Assembly: GCA_037013495.1 (NCBI GenBank)
Contig: CM072803.1
Location: forward strand, 11,178,001-11,242,000
Reading direction: 5' to 3'
Origin: Hippophae tibetana
Lineage: Eukaryota > Streptophyta > Magnoliopsida > Rosales > Elaeagnaceae
DNA length: 64,000 nucleotides
Part shown: positions 49,660-60,640 of the stretch, one piece after another
Position numbering within the stretch: the first letter of the stretch is position 1
How the letters are laid out: each line of letters begins with the position of its first letter
The notes under the pieces: generated by a model
Seen by the model: the letters and a program-made list of their open reading frames with translations, nothing else
Database searches by the model: none
Told to the model about the DNA's origin: nothing
Program-made: the position numbers and the translations under genes

Positions 49660-50843
49660 TGATGAGTGCTTAAAAAACACTAAAATTACCATGATTTTAT
49701 GTACTTTAATTGATTAAAAAGATTTATATTTATATGATTTTATCATATTTTAATATAAATTTGTCTTTTCGGAATCATGGATATTTTTATTATTTTTTAG
49801 GTATTTTTGCTTCAAAACAATAACTTAAAGACTTAAAGAAAAATACTGGAGGCAATACATCACAAATATATTGAGAAAATAAATGAGGAAAAGTACAAAA
49901 GATGGACAAAATTGGTCAAAAAGGCCAAAATTGCGCGTGCACCTACCCAATCGCATTGAACAACACGCCCAATGCCTCACACCACCCGAACAACGCCAAA
50001 CTTGAGCACGCATCTATCTGAACCCGCGTTCACCGTTGTGCCCAACTACACCTCAACATGCTGAATTCACGTGCGTCACTGCATGCATTAGCGATTATGT
50101 CAGCACATGTCCATTCTGTGTCAGCGATGACATCAATGTTTGCCTATTATGTATTTTTCCCATTTTTATCATTTTTTCCCACATTTTTACCCTTCTCCTT
50201 ACCTATAAATACCCAAATCTCCTCCATTATATAACACACCAAAAATATACCTCAAAAACATAGTCTTATCTCTTTCTTTCTCTCTATTTCTTAGTTTTTT
50301 AGTGTTTTAAAGTTCTTTTATTTGAACTAGTTATATTTTTGTAAATTTATAGCTTTTTTATTCAATAAAGGGAAATGAAAATCTGTTTGTTCCGTTTGGA
50401 GGTTTTTCAGAAATAGAATTAGCTTCAAGGTTCTGTAAGGATTCTTATTCTTTACAGTTATTTTTAGGTTTTATTTTTATATGTTATATTTAATTTGTCT
50501 GTGATTAAATTTAACATGACTAATTGTTTGTAAAAATAATATAATAATAATGTTATTATGCTTGTGAAATATTAAATAGGTAAAAATCTCTATAAAATGA
50601 ATTGATTTTGTTTTTATTCAAGATTTTATATTAAGGATGTTAGAGAGAAATATATTATTTTTCATTGCAAACTTAAATTTGAAAATTAGATTTTAAGGTT
50701 TAATTATCCGGTCTGCTTTAGAGTGGTGTTCTTTTATTTGTTGGTACAATCGCTCGGTAGTTAGAGTAAAGCTCTATTTCAAAAGTTTTTATAAGAGCTA
50801 TAATTCGAAAATATGTTGACAACATATTTTCAATAATGGTTTT
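49660..50843 (+). repeat. Truncated LTR of the TGATGAG family
   Basis: It begins TGATGAGTGCTTAAAAAACAC and follows the family order: GC-rich patch at about 49930-50130, TATA box at 50203-50211, and the AATAGGTAAAAATCTC block near 50572. It stops after GGTTTT at 50843, well before the normal end, so 600-900 bp are missing together with the right-hand duplication. The frames at 49825-50013 and 50036-50263 are in the LTR. Confidence 0.85.
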
Positions 50844-50919
50844 CTTAAACAAATTGCTTAATATATGTGACTAGTTGATGACGATAATTCTTTGTCATGG
50901 ACTCGAAGTGATTGTGAAG

Positions 50920-50921
50920 TA

Positions 50922-50951
<30 letters not shown>
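50920..50951. repeat. (AT)n microsatellite
   Basis: A pure alternating AT run just after the truncated LTR. Confidence 0.85.
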
Positions 50952-50952
<1 letters not shown>

Positions 50953-51049
50953 CAATAACCTAATTAAACATGATGTATGTTCTATATTGTAACTGTTTAT
51001 ATGTTTGGACTTAAAATTGTGAATTAATTTCTATTTCATCATTGTTTGT

Positions 51050-52700
51050 AGATATATCATAGATCCTAGGTTTCCAAAGACTGTAGATCTAAATGATCCA
51101 TTGGGACATTTCAAAAGAAAGGTTTGGCCTAATATATTTGATGCTCTATTTAATCCAGACAATAGAATACTTATTCAATTCAATGCAAATGGTAATCCAT
51201 TAGGAGAAAATAGCCAACAATTGAAATCTTCTATTGGTAGATTTATGAAGTCAAGTATACCAATTAAGATTGCAAATAAGGCATGAAAGGAATACAAAAC
51301 TTCCAAATTGGCCAGAAATTATGTGTTTCCATACTTGGAACCACTTAATGAAGATGATTGTGCCAAATCCTTGAAGATCACCCCTGGATTGAACCCCAAG
51401 TGTGGAAAGGCTTCGTAAATTATAGATGTAAGGATGAATTTCAAATCATTGGGAAAGAACATCAAAATATACATATGTAGAATATTCTTCCTAACCCTAC
51501 TGGGAGGTCATCAAATCTTGAAGTTAGGCAAAGAATGATAATATTAAGTTGTTAATTTATAACTATTTTTTATATTTATTTTCCTCTAATTTAAGTTAAT
51601 AAATTGATTAATAAATTTATTTAATTTATGTAAGAAGCTGAACTGGGTAAATCGATAACCTAGCTGAATTGTACATAGAAACAAAAACTCCTAAAACAAA
51701 GAAGTCAAAACCAATGAATAAACGAAGAAAAGAACAACTTAATAAGTAGTTAGTAATTTAACTTGATACAAAGTCCTTATGATTTTTCATATTAATGTAA
51801 TAATGTATGATATACTTTATTACTTTATTATTTGTAAAGAACAGTTCAAGAACAAATTAACAGGGGTGAAATCATCGAACAACCATGTAAAGATATGATA
51901 TATTATGCATTTGGACCTGTGCATCCTGGTTGTGTTAGTGGAGAAAGCCAATATGATGGTATAGAAACAAAGATTCCCAAAACAAAGAAGTCAAAGCCAA
52001 TGAATAAATAAGGAAAATAATAACTTAATAAATAGTTAGTAATTTAATTTGATACAAAGTCCTTATGATTTTTGCATATTGATGTAATAATGTATGATAT
52101 ACTTTATTGCTTTATTATTTGTAGAGAATAGTTCAAGAACAAATTAACAGGGGTGAAATCATCGAACAACCAGGTAAAGATGCGATATATTATGCATTTG
52201 GATAGGAGCATCCTGGTCGTGTTAGTGGAGAAAGCCAATATGATGGTTATATGGAGTTTGTCAATATTTCAAAACAAAGGCCTGAGATGGTTGGCAAGGA
52301 AAAATTAAATAAAGTTGAAGAAGAATTTCACTCCTTTAAGATCACAATGTTAAGTGAGATTTCCAATTTGGAGTAATTTCAGAGTTTTCAAGCTTAATCA
52401 AAACACATGCTAGGCATGGTCTATTGGTTAAGCATGTCACTCATGCAATCTTATGGCCAACCTATATCCTTTATGGGATATAGTCATCCTATTGATCTTC
52501 TATTTATGCCAGGAATGTTGATGCAATCAAGTAATAGTTCAATGTCTCCAATGCAATCTGTGCATTCTTACCATCCATCACAAGAATACTTTGATGAGAA
52601 TGTTCTTTCAATAGCTACCTCACATGGTATTCCTTCTCCATTTAATGAATCATTTGTGCTAAATTTTTATATGATACTATTTATTTTTATTTAAGATAAC
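51050..52700 (+). pseudogene. Second CACTA protein (plant En/Spm type), broken
   Basis: After an acceptor TTTGTAG near 51049 the translation gives VWPNIFDALFNPDNRILIQF and GNPLGENSQQLKSSIGRF, the start of the second protein of many plant En/Spm elements. Later exons read VQEQINRGEIIEQPGKDAIY followed by HPGRVSGESQYDG, then a Met/Ser/Gln-rich tail (52407-52694). Stops interrupt every segment. The exon with INRGEIIEQP is present twice through a 286-bp tandem duplication. The protein is thought to bind element ends; its role here is inferred from relatives. Confidence 0.65.
51675..52247 (+). repeat. 286-bp tandem duplication of an intron and exon
   Basis: The segment 51675-51960 (starting ATAGAAACAA) is followed at once by a copy at 51961-52247 with few differences. 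Each copy contains the end of one exon, an intron of about 130 bp and the INRGEIIEQP exon. The acceptor reads ATTTGTAGAGAATAG in the second copy but ATTTGTAAAGAACAG in the first, so the first acceptor is lost. Confidence 0.85.
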
Positions 52701-53025
52701 ATTTGTTTACTACTTGTATTATATTATTATTCTTTTATTGTTACTAACATAAATATTACCACTTGTTTAGTCTATTATACCAGAATTAGTAAGTGCAACA
52801 CATTTAAGAGATGCAAATCAAGTATCTCATGGAAAATTGTAATGAAAAATCATCACGCACTAAGTCATTCAAGAAGAAGCCATGTAAAAAGTATAATTAT
52901 GAATATGCTATAAACTTCACTAGAAATCTTGGCTATTTGATGACTATTGTTGTTAGTAAAAATAGCATAAATGATGGATGAACTGTGTCACTTTCTAGAG
53001 AAATATCTGGCGTAGACATTGGACA

Positions 53026-53029
<4 letters not shown>

Positions 53030-53079
<50 letters not shown>
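53030..53079. repeat. (AT)n microsatellite, about 50 bp
   Basis: An uninterrupted alternating AT run within the CACTA element, the longest in the window. Confidence 0.9.
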
Positions 53080-53081
<2 letters not shown>

Positions 53082-53219
53082 GTGCATAATACAATTATTT
53101 GAATTTCAAACAATCGATTTAAGTATAATTCAAGTATGAACAAGATGAATCCTCAATAAGTAAATAACTTTCATTTGTGTAGAGCATATAATTATATTTA
53201 TATTATCTAATTATTTATA

Positions 53220-53910
53220 TATACTTCTTTTATATAGGGCATGTTATTATCAACTTCAAGCAAATCACCTATCATATTTAGCAATGTTCTATGATTCATC
53301 ATTTGTCAATCAATATCAAGAGCATGATGTTAGTATCAGAGCTAAATAATTATATGGTAGGACATTAATACTTTAGAGAAATCAGAAGTTGATAATCCAT
53401 TGGCCACTAAAGTTGAACAAGGCCAATATCATTGGATGTTGATAATCTTTGATCTATATGGAAATCATATTTGGTATTGTGACTCAACTTCCATAGAATT
53501 GAATAAAGATACAAAATCATTTGTTGAAATGTAAGAGTTATAACTAGTTATTTTTTCTATTGTTCTTCATAATATTTAATAAAGAACTAACAGTTTTAAA
53601 ATTTGACAGGGCATGGAAGTTGTGGAACAAGAGTAAGGGCATTGCCCTTAAAAAATCACATAAGCTTATATGGGACAATGATATGCTATATGGAAGCGAA
53701 TATTAATAATTTAATCAATTTTACTATTAAATAATAAAGATGTTTGAATTGATAAACCATGTATAATTGTTTTTGTAGGTTACACAACAAAATGATAGAT
53801 TCATGTGTGGTTACTTTGTCATGAAATTTATGAGCAAAATAATCTCAAATATAAGCATGTCAATTAAAGATGTAGTAATCTCTTTTACGAATATACTATT
53901 TTAACATATT
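53220..53910 (+). pseudogene. ULP1-like cysteine protease domain of the CACTA element
   Basis: The segments fit a C48 (ULP1-type) peptidase: HWMLIIFDLYGNHIWYCDS with the catalytic His at 53430-53432 and the Asp in YCDS. A later exon has RFMCGYFVMKFMSK with the catalytic Cys at about 53805. Probable introns lie between (donor ATGTAAG near 53530, acceptor TTTGACAG near 53610, acceptor TTTTTGTAG near 53779). Stops such as the TAA after RAK near 53347 break the frame. Related CACTA elements carry such a domain, of unknown function in transposition. Confidence 0.7.
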
Positions 53911-54445
53911 TAAGTTAATTTTTATAAATTCATGATATTACATTCTTATTTTGAATTCAAATACATGTAGTTCTTTGGTTGGAACAAACCAGGTTATGAC
54001 ATGCAAATTTTTGATGATTTATAAGAAGAATGCACATAATACATGCTTGAAATTATAATATTACAAAAAGAATCAGAATAATAATATAATGATATTGAAT
54101 AACATAAGTATCTTATAATATTTAATGATAGTATAATTAAGTTAAATATATATATATATTATATAAATTATGTATTGTATAATAGAATGTATTTAAAAAC
54201 TCTTTTGACATATATTTTAGTTTTTTCTACTATTATGTAATAAAAAAACATTCAATGAGATTACCAGAAAATAACTAAAATATATTTAAAAAAGTTTATA
54301 GTATTTTAAGTCGATTAACACATATGATCAATTTTAAATTTAAAATCGATTCTACCAATAAATTGATTTTAAATTTTAAATTTCTTCAATTGAATTACTT
54401 TAAATTGGTTAATAATTAACTTAAAATCGTTTATTTGTAATAGTG

Positions 54446-55365
54446 TCTTTGCTTTTTTTGATCAAAGTATCTCTTTGTATATATTTTTTCACTTCCACGT
54501 TATTTATTAGTTAATATTTTTGAAACCTTTCTTCCTACCAATAATGGATGATGTCCCACCACAACGAAAAAGCTGCTTAATAATTCCATTAAGGCTTCAT
54601 AAAGTTATGTTTCTATCTCTACAGGTACCATGGCCTTCCATTTTTTGAAACTTTTTAAAATTTTGATTAGATTTGGATAAAGAGGAGGAAGCCCGGTAAT
54701 AAGGAAAAACAACCATTTTCATTAACACAAAGTTTTTACATATTCCACGAGAAATGAGTTCAAGGACTCAAAACAAAGGTATAATATAAATAAAGAACAA
54801 TCACCGATCTCTACACTCCTCGTCATCCTGCCTAGAGCCACTAGGCCTGTTATCAGTCTCCATAGGTAAACCTCTAAGGAAAGAGCTAATAAAAGGGTTG
54901 ATATAAATGAAGTTACCCCAGGAAGCAATAGATTGGGGTTGGAAATGAGGGTATGCAACAGCTATCTTAAGATGAGAGACAACACCAACATTGACTAATG
55001 TGATAAGAATACAAGAGGTATCTTGCCCTGAGGTTGAAAGAAGGGTCTAAAATGAGAAAATCAAACAGGGTTGAGAGAGGGTCCAGTAAGTCGATAGACA
55101 AACTGCTCAAGGCGGGAAAAGCGATCACTAATCTCCTTGCAAAAAGAGGTGAACTCCTAGCTAAATGCAGTCATCTAGTTGGACACACCATGTATCTGCA
55201 TCATCAACTTTTAATGATAGAAGATAAAGGAAAACATCCCCACATATATACTGATCATCTCAGCTCAATGATCAAACATTATTCCTCCTTTTTTAAAATA
55301 ACTTTTGTGAGGAAGCATTAGCAACATGTAACCTATAGTTTATATTTCTATGCACATTATGAAAT
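54446..55365. other. Unassigned stretch with two short open frames
   Basis: Frames at 54722-54958 (minus, HTLISNPNLLLPGVTSFIST) and 55034-55321 (plus) have reasonable composition but no family I recognise. On the minus strand the two form one longer broken stretch reading EISDRFSRLEQFVYRLTG, then stops, then the 54958 frame, so a decayed TE protein is possible. I assign no function. Confidence 0.35.
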
Positions 55366-55710
55366 TGATATGTGCAACCATAGGCGTGTGTTTTAAGACT
55401 ACTTATGGGTGCAGATGTGGTTACTTATGACGCAAAGTTGGTTGGGTGTGTGCATTGGTTGGAGCGCGCACATGAGCGTAGAGGTAGTTACGCTGGCACA
55501 CATTAGTACGTAGCAAGGTAGGTGATGTCGTATACCAAAGGGACCACAAGGAAGTTATGGAATCTGAGTTTGTTAGCATTCCCTACTGTTTTCTATTTCT
55601 TTTGTAAGGCTATATATAGCCCTAAAAAGGTGAATAAAAGGATATACTAGAAATTATATACTCAGCCTTCCCTCCTCTTTGTTTCTTTCCCTCACAAATT
55701 CTGTGTATCA
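55366..55710 (+). repeat. 5' LTR of the gypsy element (345 bp)
   Basis: It starts TGATATGTGCAACCATAGG and ends TGTGTATCA. TATATATAGCCC near 55610 is the likely TATA box and GAATAAAAGG near 55631 a polyadenylation signal. It matches 62110-62455 with scattered substitutions. Confidence 0.87.
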
Positions 55711-55711
55711 A

Positions 55712-55724
55712 TGGTGTCAGAGCC
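55712..55724 (+). other. Primer-binding site of the gypsy element
   Basis: TGGTGTCAGAGCC, one or two changes from the tRNA-Met-complementary sequence, one base after the LTR end. Confidence 0.8.
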
Positions 55725-56045
55725 ATGGATACTCGTGGCAAGTCCAATGTCGGTTTTCACAATGAGGTCCTGGAAACCCTCACGTGATATGAGTTTGGCT
55801 TCGATCAAATAGGGGCTACCTTACAAGCAGTGCTCACCAAGTTGTAGGCCTTACGCGTCTCTCGGAACTCCCTTAAGATTAATCCTGTTTGCAAGGGATG
55901 AATCCTCAAATCCAATCGACTGGATTTATAAGGCAGAGCAATAATTTGAGTTCACCAACATTGCACCTAAACAACAAGTGCAGCTGGATTCCTTCCACCT
56001 CGAAGGTATTGCTCTACAATGGCACTAGTGGTTTACTAAGTTTCG
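55725..56045 (+). pseudogene. Gypsy gag remnant, first part
   Basis: It starts MDTRGKSNVGFHNEV. After stops, the frames give PIDWIYKAEQ, FEFTNIAP and QLDSFHLEGIALQWH, the Retrotrans_gag pattern of plant chromoviruses. It is cut at 56050 by the nested element and continues after 58199. Confidence 0.75.
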
Positions 56046-56050
56046 TGGAC

Positions 56051-58193
56051 TGATGAGTGCTCAAAAAGCACTAAAATAACCATGATTTTATGCACATTAA
56101 TTGATTAAAAATATATATATTTATATGTTTTATCATATATTTATATAAATTTGTCTTTTTTGGAATCACGGGTATTTTTATTGTTTTTCAGGTATTTTGG
56201 CTTAAAAATGCAACTTAAAGACTCAAAGAGGAATACTTGAAGCAATACATCACAAATATATTAATAAATAAATGGGGAAAGGTCAACAAATATGCAAAAA
56301 TTGGACAAAATAGGTCAAAAAAGAAGAAAAACGCGCCGCCAGCGCCCAGCCGCGCGCGCGGCTACTGTTCATCCGCACAAAACTACGTGCGGCTACTGTT
56401 CATCCGCGCAAAACTGTGCACGCGGCTACTGTTCATCCGCGCAAAACTGCGCACGCGGATACTGTTCATCCGCGCAAAGCTGCACGTGCGGCTACTGTTC
56501 ACGCGCGCGCTGACGCCCGTTTCGCCCCATTTTTCACGTGCAGCCGCCCCACGTCATGCTGACGTCATCAAATGACGTCAGCAATCACCAATCCGTGTTT
56601 GTACATTTTTTTAACGTTTTTTTCTCTACTTTTTCTCTTCATCCTCACCTATAAATACCCCCTTCCCTTCACTTCAAAACACACTTCTCTCTTCTTTCTT
56701 TCTCTCTTTTCTTAGATTTTTAGTTTTTCTTAGTTTTTCTTATGTTTTCTTAGTTTTTAGCTTTTCTTAGTTAATTTCTCTTAGTTTTAGAGTTCTTCCC
56801 TTTTTGGGAAGAACTAGTTATGTTTTTGTAATATTTTAGCTTTTTGATTCAATAAATGGGAGTGCAAATTCTGCTTGGAGGTTTTCCAGCAACGGGAATA
56901 GCGTCGAAGTTCTGTAAGGATTTTATTTTCTTTACAATTATTTTTATGCTTTATTCTTACATGTTATATTTAATTTGTCTGTGATTAAATTTAACTGTGC
57001 TGGCTGTTAATAAACATGATGTAATAATAACGTTGTTATGCTTGCGAAATATTAAATAGGTAAAAATCTCTAAAATGAATTGATTTTGTTTTTATTCAAG
57101 ATTTTATATTAAGAATGTTAGAGAGAAATATATTATTTTTCATTACAAACTTAAACCTGAAAATTAGATTTTAAGGTTTAGTTATCCGGTCTGATTTAGA
57201 GTAGTGCTCTTTTATTTGATGGTACAATCGCCCGGTAGTTAGAGTGAAGCTCTATTTCAAAAGTTTTTATAAGAATTATTATCTGAAAATGTATTGACAA
57301 CATGTTTTCGGTAGTGGTTTTAAAACTTGAAAGTTAGTACTCGGATAGCTAAATTCTTAGGTTTAATTTGGACACCTTGAATAAAGTTTAAACTGTCTAA
57401 CCCCACCAAAGGTGGCATTTAAATGGTTCATTTTCAATCTCTTAGAAAAAGGAATTAATTTAATGAGGCAAATTAGTTATCAACCCCACCCATAGGTGTT
57501 AATTGATTTATTTAGTTAACAAAGAATATCTAACCCCACCAAAGGTGGTATTCATACAAAAAAGGGAGAATCAATAAATATCAATTCATATCTTTAATAA
57601 CCTAGATAATATGAGCAAGCATAATTAACTTAGTTATTATATCCATAAATACTCCGCCATTATAAATGATAAAATTTGCATAAATGTTTATTGGATCTAT
57701 GTTTATTTTTATGTAATTAGATTAAAAACACAAAAACCCAAAATATCGTGACAGGATGTTTAGGATTTAATTTCGTTTTTAAAAGTTTGAATCTAATTAC
57801 ATAAACAATAACCGCGCACAGTTTTGCGCGGATGAACAGTAGCCGCGCGTGCAGTTTTGGGCGGATGAACAGTAGCCCCGCGCGCGGCTGGGCGCTGGCG
57901 GCGCGGCGGCGTGTTTTTCTCCTTTTTGACCCATTTTGTCCAATTTTTGCATATTTGTTGACCTTTCCCCATTTATTTATTAATATATTTGTGATGTATT
58001 GCTTCAAGTATTCCTCTTTGAGTCTTTAAGTTGCATTTTTAAGCCAAAATACCTGAAAAACAATAAAAATACCCGTGATTCCAAAAAAGACAAATTTATA
58101 TAAATATATGATAAAACATATAAATATATATATTTTTAATCAATTAATGTGCATAAAATCATGGTTATTTTAGTGCTTTTTGAGCACTCATCT
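56051..58193 (+). mobile_element. TGATGAG-family insertion with an inverted copy of the LTR start at its far end
   Basis: A perfect duplication tggac (56046-56050 and 58194-58198) flanks it. From 56051 to about 57790 it is an LTR in forward orientation, with TATA box (56649-56657) and an AATAAA signal, but without the last part of the LTR. From about 57807 to 58193 it is the reverse complement of the first ~390 bp of the same LTR, nearly identical to the left arm. Both outer termini therefore derive from the LTR start (TGATGAG ... CTCATCT). At the junction, 57790-57802 (AATCTAATTACAT) is the reverse complement of 57711-57723, consistent with a strand switch during copying. Frames at 56237-56575 and 57717-58029 are LTR artefacts. 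Confidence 0.88.
56355..56510 (+). repeat. 33-bp tandem repeat in the GC-rich LTR patch, about 4.5 copies
   Basis: The unit is CGGCTACTGTTCATCCGCGC followed by AAAACTGCGCACG. About two related copies lie in the inverted arm (57812-57890). The 33-bp period keeps frames open and gives a repeated LLFIRAKL peptide, which is not a real protein. Confidence 0.85.
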
Positions 58194-58198
58194 TGGAC

Positions 58199-58850
58199 CA
58201 CTTACCTAGGATGAGTTCACCAAGGCTGCATAATTGCGATTTGGTCCAATAGATTATGAGGATCCTTCTGAGGCCCTGAATCACCGTAAATAAACCACAA
58301 GCATAACAACTTATCAAGAAGCCTTTTAGAAGCTATCCCATAGAATTGGTGTCTTACCAGAAGAGTTCATGATTGGCTTCTTTATTGCTAGACTTGGAGA
58401 TGAAATCAGTATTGATGTCAAGATCAAGCAACCCTGAATATTGGTTTATACCATTGGGATGACAAGGTTGATCAAAGAAAGAAGTCAACTACAGAGAAAG
58501 ATGACACAACTCCTTCGTTACCAACCAACATCAGTGACACAAAGAGCCTTGTCTAACACCACAACTAGTGTGTCAGGACCTCTGCCCCACCAACGTTTAA
58601 TTCTAGCTTCAACAGCTCAACCAAAGCCCTTCCAATGAATTACCAACCAAGAAGTATGTGAACGAAGAGATAAGGGATTATGCTATTACTGTGATGAGAA
58701 GTTTGTTGTTGGCCATCATTATGCACAACCACAACTATTTATGATGAAGGATTCATTTCAAGATCACACAGATGACATTGAAGGCATGGAACATCCAAAA
58801 ACCATATGTGTCATCGAAAAGCTAAACAATAAGAAAGTGTTAGTGTTGAT
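58199..58850 (+). pseudogene. Gypsy gag remnant, second part with zinc knuckle
   Basis: Gag continues with degraded helices (SYPIELVSYQ, GDEISIDVKIKQP) and then GLCYYCDEKFVVGHHYAQ, the CCHC knuckle of plant chromoviruses with the last Cys changed to Tyr. Stops and shifts are present. Confidence 0.75.
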
Positions 58851-60640
58851 AGATGGGGGGTTGCACCCATAATTTCATTGATCAAGCCTTAACTTCTCAG
58901 TTTGGATTAACCATAATTAAGGGTAAGAAACTAGAGGTAATGGTGGCTAACCGTGAGAAAATAGATTGTGTTGGACAATGTTGCAACCTCATTCTCACCA
59001 TTCAAGAGTATCCAGCCACTACAGATTACTATATTCTTCTTGTTGCATTATGCCAGTTGGTCTTAGGGGTTCAATGGTTTAAAAATATTGGTCCCATTGA
59101 GATGGATTATAAGAAGCTCACCATAAGCTTCACGATAGAAGGGACCTCTCATACATTCCAAGAGTTAGGACGGACCAATATTGCAGCTCTGATTAGTAAG
59201 GAATTCAATGGCCTACAAGGCACAGGGTTGTTTCTCCATATGATTCCTTCTAGCAACAACAATGGTCAATCCAAGCCCTACCCCTCAGAAATAGGTAAGC
59301 TACTAGCTGAATTCTCCCACGTATTTGAATCTTCAACCAGCTTACCACCAAGACGATTGCATGATCATCAAATTCCATTGCAACCTGTCTTAGGACCCAT
59401 AAACGTGAGACCATATCGTTACCCTTATTACCAAAAAAAATAAAATAGAAAAGATAATGCATAATCTCTTACAATCCAACTTGATAAGGCCCAATAACAG
59501 TCCTTTTTCATGACCAATCTTGTTGGTTAAGAAGGCAGATGGAGCCTGGCGATTCTTTGTGGAATATAAGGATCTTAATGAGATCATTATCAAGGATAAA
59601 TATTCTATACCTATCATTGGTGAATTATTAGATGAACTTTATGGGGCCAAGATCTACTCCAAATTGGATCTATGCTCAAGGTATCACCAAATACAGGTTC
59701 ATGAGGATGACACTTCTAAAATAGCCTTCTGAATGCATGAAGGATATTTTGAATTCCCAATGATTCCATTTGGCCTCACCAATGCCCCAACCACCTTCCA
59801 AAGTCTCATGAATGATCTCTTTCGGCCCTACCTCAGGAAATTCATCTTGGTTTTCTTTGATGATATTTTAATATACTCCAGATTGAGGGAGGACCATAGC
59901 ATGCATCCACAAACTATTCTCCAAACACTAGCAGCTAACATTTTGTTTGAAAAACAACCTAAATGTCAATTTGGTGTGTTATAGGTAGAATACTTGGGCC
60001 ACCTTATTTCAGAACAAGGAGTCTCGGTTGATCTAGAAAAAAATTGTGTTGTCATCGAGTGGCCAACACCAACCACAACCAAAGAAGTTAGAGGGTTTCT
60101 CAGATTGGCAAGCTATTATAGAAAATTTATTCGCCAGTTTGGTGGAATAGCTGCTCCTTTGACCCATCTATTGAGTAAGGATGGTTTTCAATGGAATGAG
60201 GCTATAGAGATGGCCTTCCAAAAATTGAAAGAAGCCTTAACCTCCCCTCATATTTTATGTCTTCCAGATTTCACTCAGATTGAATGTGATACAAGTGGAA
60301 TTGGCATTGGGGCCATCCTTACCAAAGAAAATAGACCAATGGCCTATTTTAGTGCCACACTAAAGGGATCAACCTTAGCATTATCCACTTATGAGAAGAA
60401 AATGCTAGCATTGTCAAGGCCAATAAGATATGGTGTCCATACTTACTAGGGAGACCGTTCACAGTCCGCACTGATCAAAAAAGTCTCAAGTACCTCCTGA
60501 AGCAACATATCACAACACCAACGTAGGCGTGTTGGCTGCCAAAAATTCTTGGTTATGACTATGAAATTGAGTACAAACGTGGTCCAAAACATTAGGGTGC
60601 AGACTTCTTATCACGTGTATTTGAAATTCAATTTCTATAT
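58851..60640 (+). pseudogene. Gypsy protease, reverse transcriptase and RNase H remnants
   Basis: Protease: LVLIDGG then THNFID near 58840-58885, split by one extra G in a G run. The frame from 58853 runs 197 codons to PYRYPYYQKK at the start of reverse transcriptase. The polymerase then lies in one frame from 59520 (KKADGAWRFFVEYKDLN, YSKLDLCSRYHQI) with stops at 59730 and 59982. It includes MIPFGLTNAPTTFQ and the catalytic FFDDILIYS at about 59853-59879. The connection and RNase H follow (GFLRLASYYRKFIRQFGG, IECDTSGIGIGAIL, YFSATLKGS, STYEKKMLAL), ending at a stop at 60447. The frame is closed in several places, so no functional enzyme can be made. Confidence 0.9.

Larger units (their letters stand above)
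44472..54445 (+). mobile_element. CACTA (En/Spm) transposon, decayed, with two LTR insertions
   Basis: The right end reads outward ...TAATAGTG (54445), that is CACTATTACAAATAAACG on the minus strand. The left end TACTATAATAAAG...TATTTAAGTT (44472) matches it with gaps and a C-to-T change in the first base. The 3-bp flanks (tac, tct) agree at two of three bases. Subterminal regions carry short repeated words on both sides. Inside are remnants of TNP2 transposase (45600-49655), a second transposon protein (51050-52700) and a ULP1-like protease (53220-53910), the gene set of many plant CACTA elements. Two LTRs (about 47134-49217 and 49660-50843) interrupt it. The total is 9974 bp, about 6.7 kb without inserts. 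Confidence 0.7.

Noticed and set aside
55712..55724. tRNA-Met-like sequence as a possible tRNA gene
   Set aside because: Only the 3'-end complement is present, next to an LTR, so it is a primer-binding site.
56355..56510. Regular repeats resembling a CRISPR array
   Set aside because: The units are head-to-tail with no unique spacers, and the context is a plant LTR.
56237..56575. 112-codon frame with a repeated LLFIRAKL peptide
   Set aside because: It is produced by 33-bp tandem repeats in the GC-rich LTR patch. The other frame over the same DNA is equally open and repetitive.
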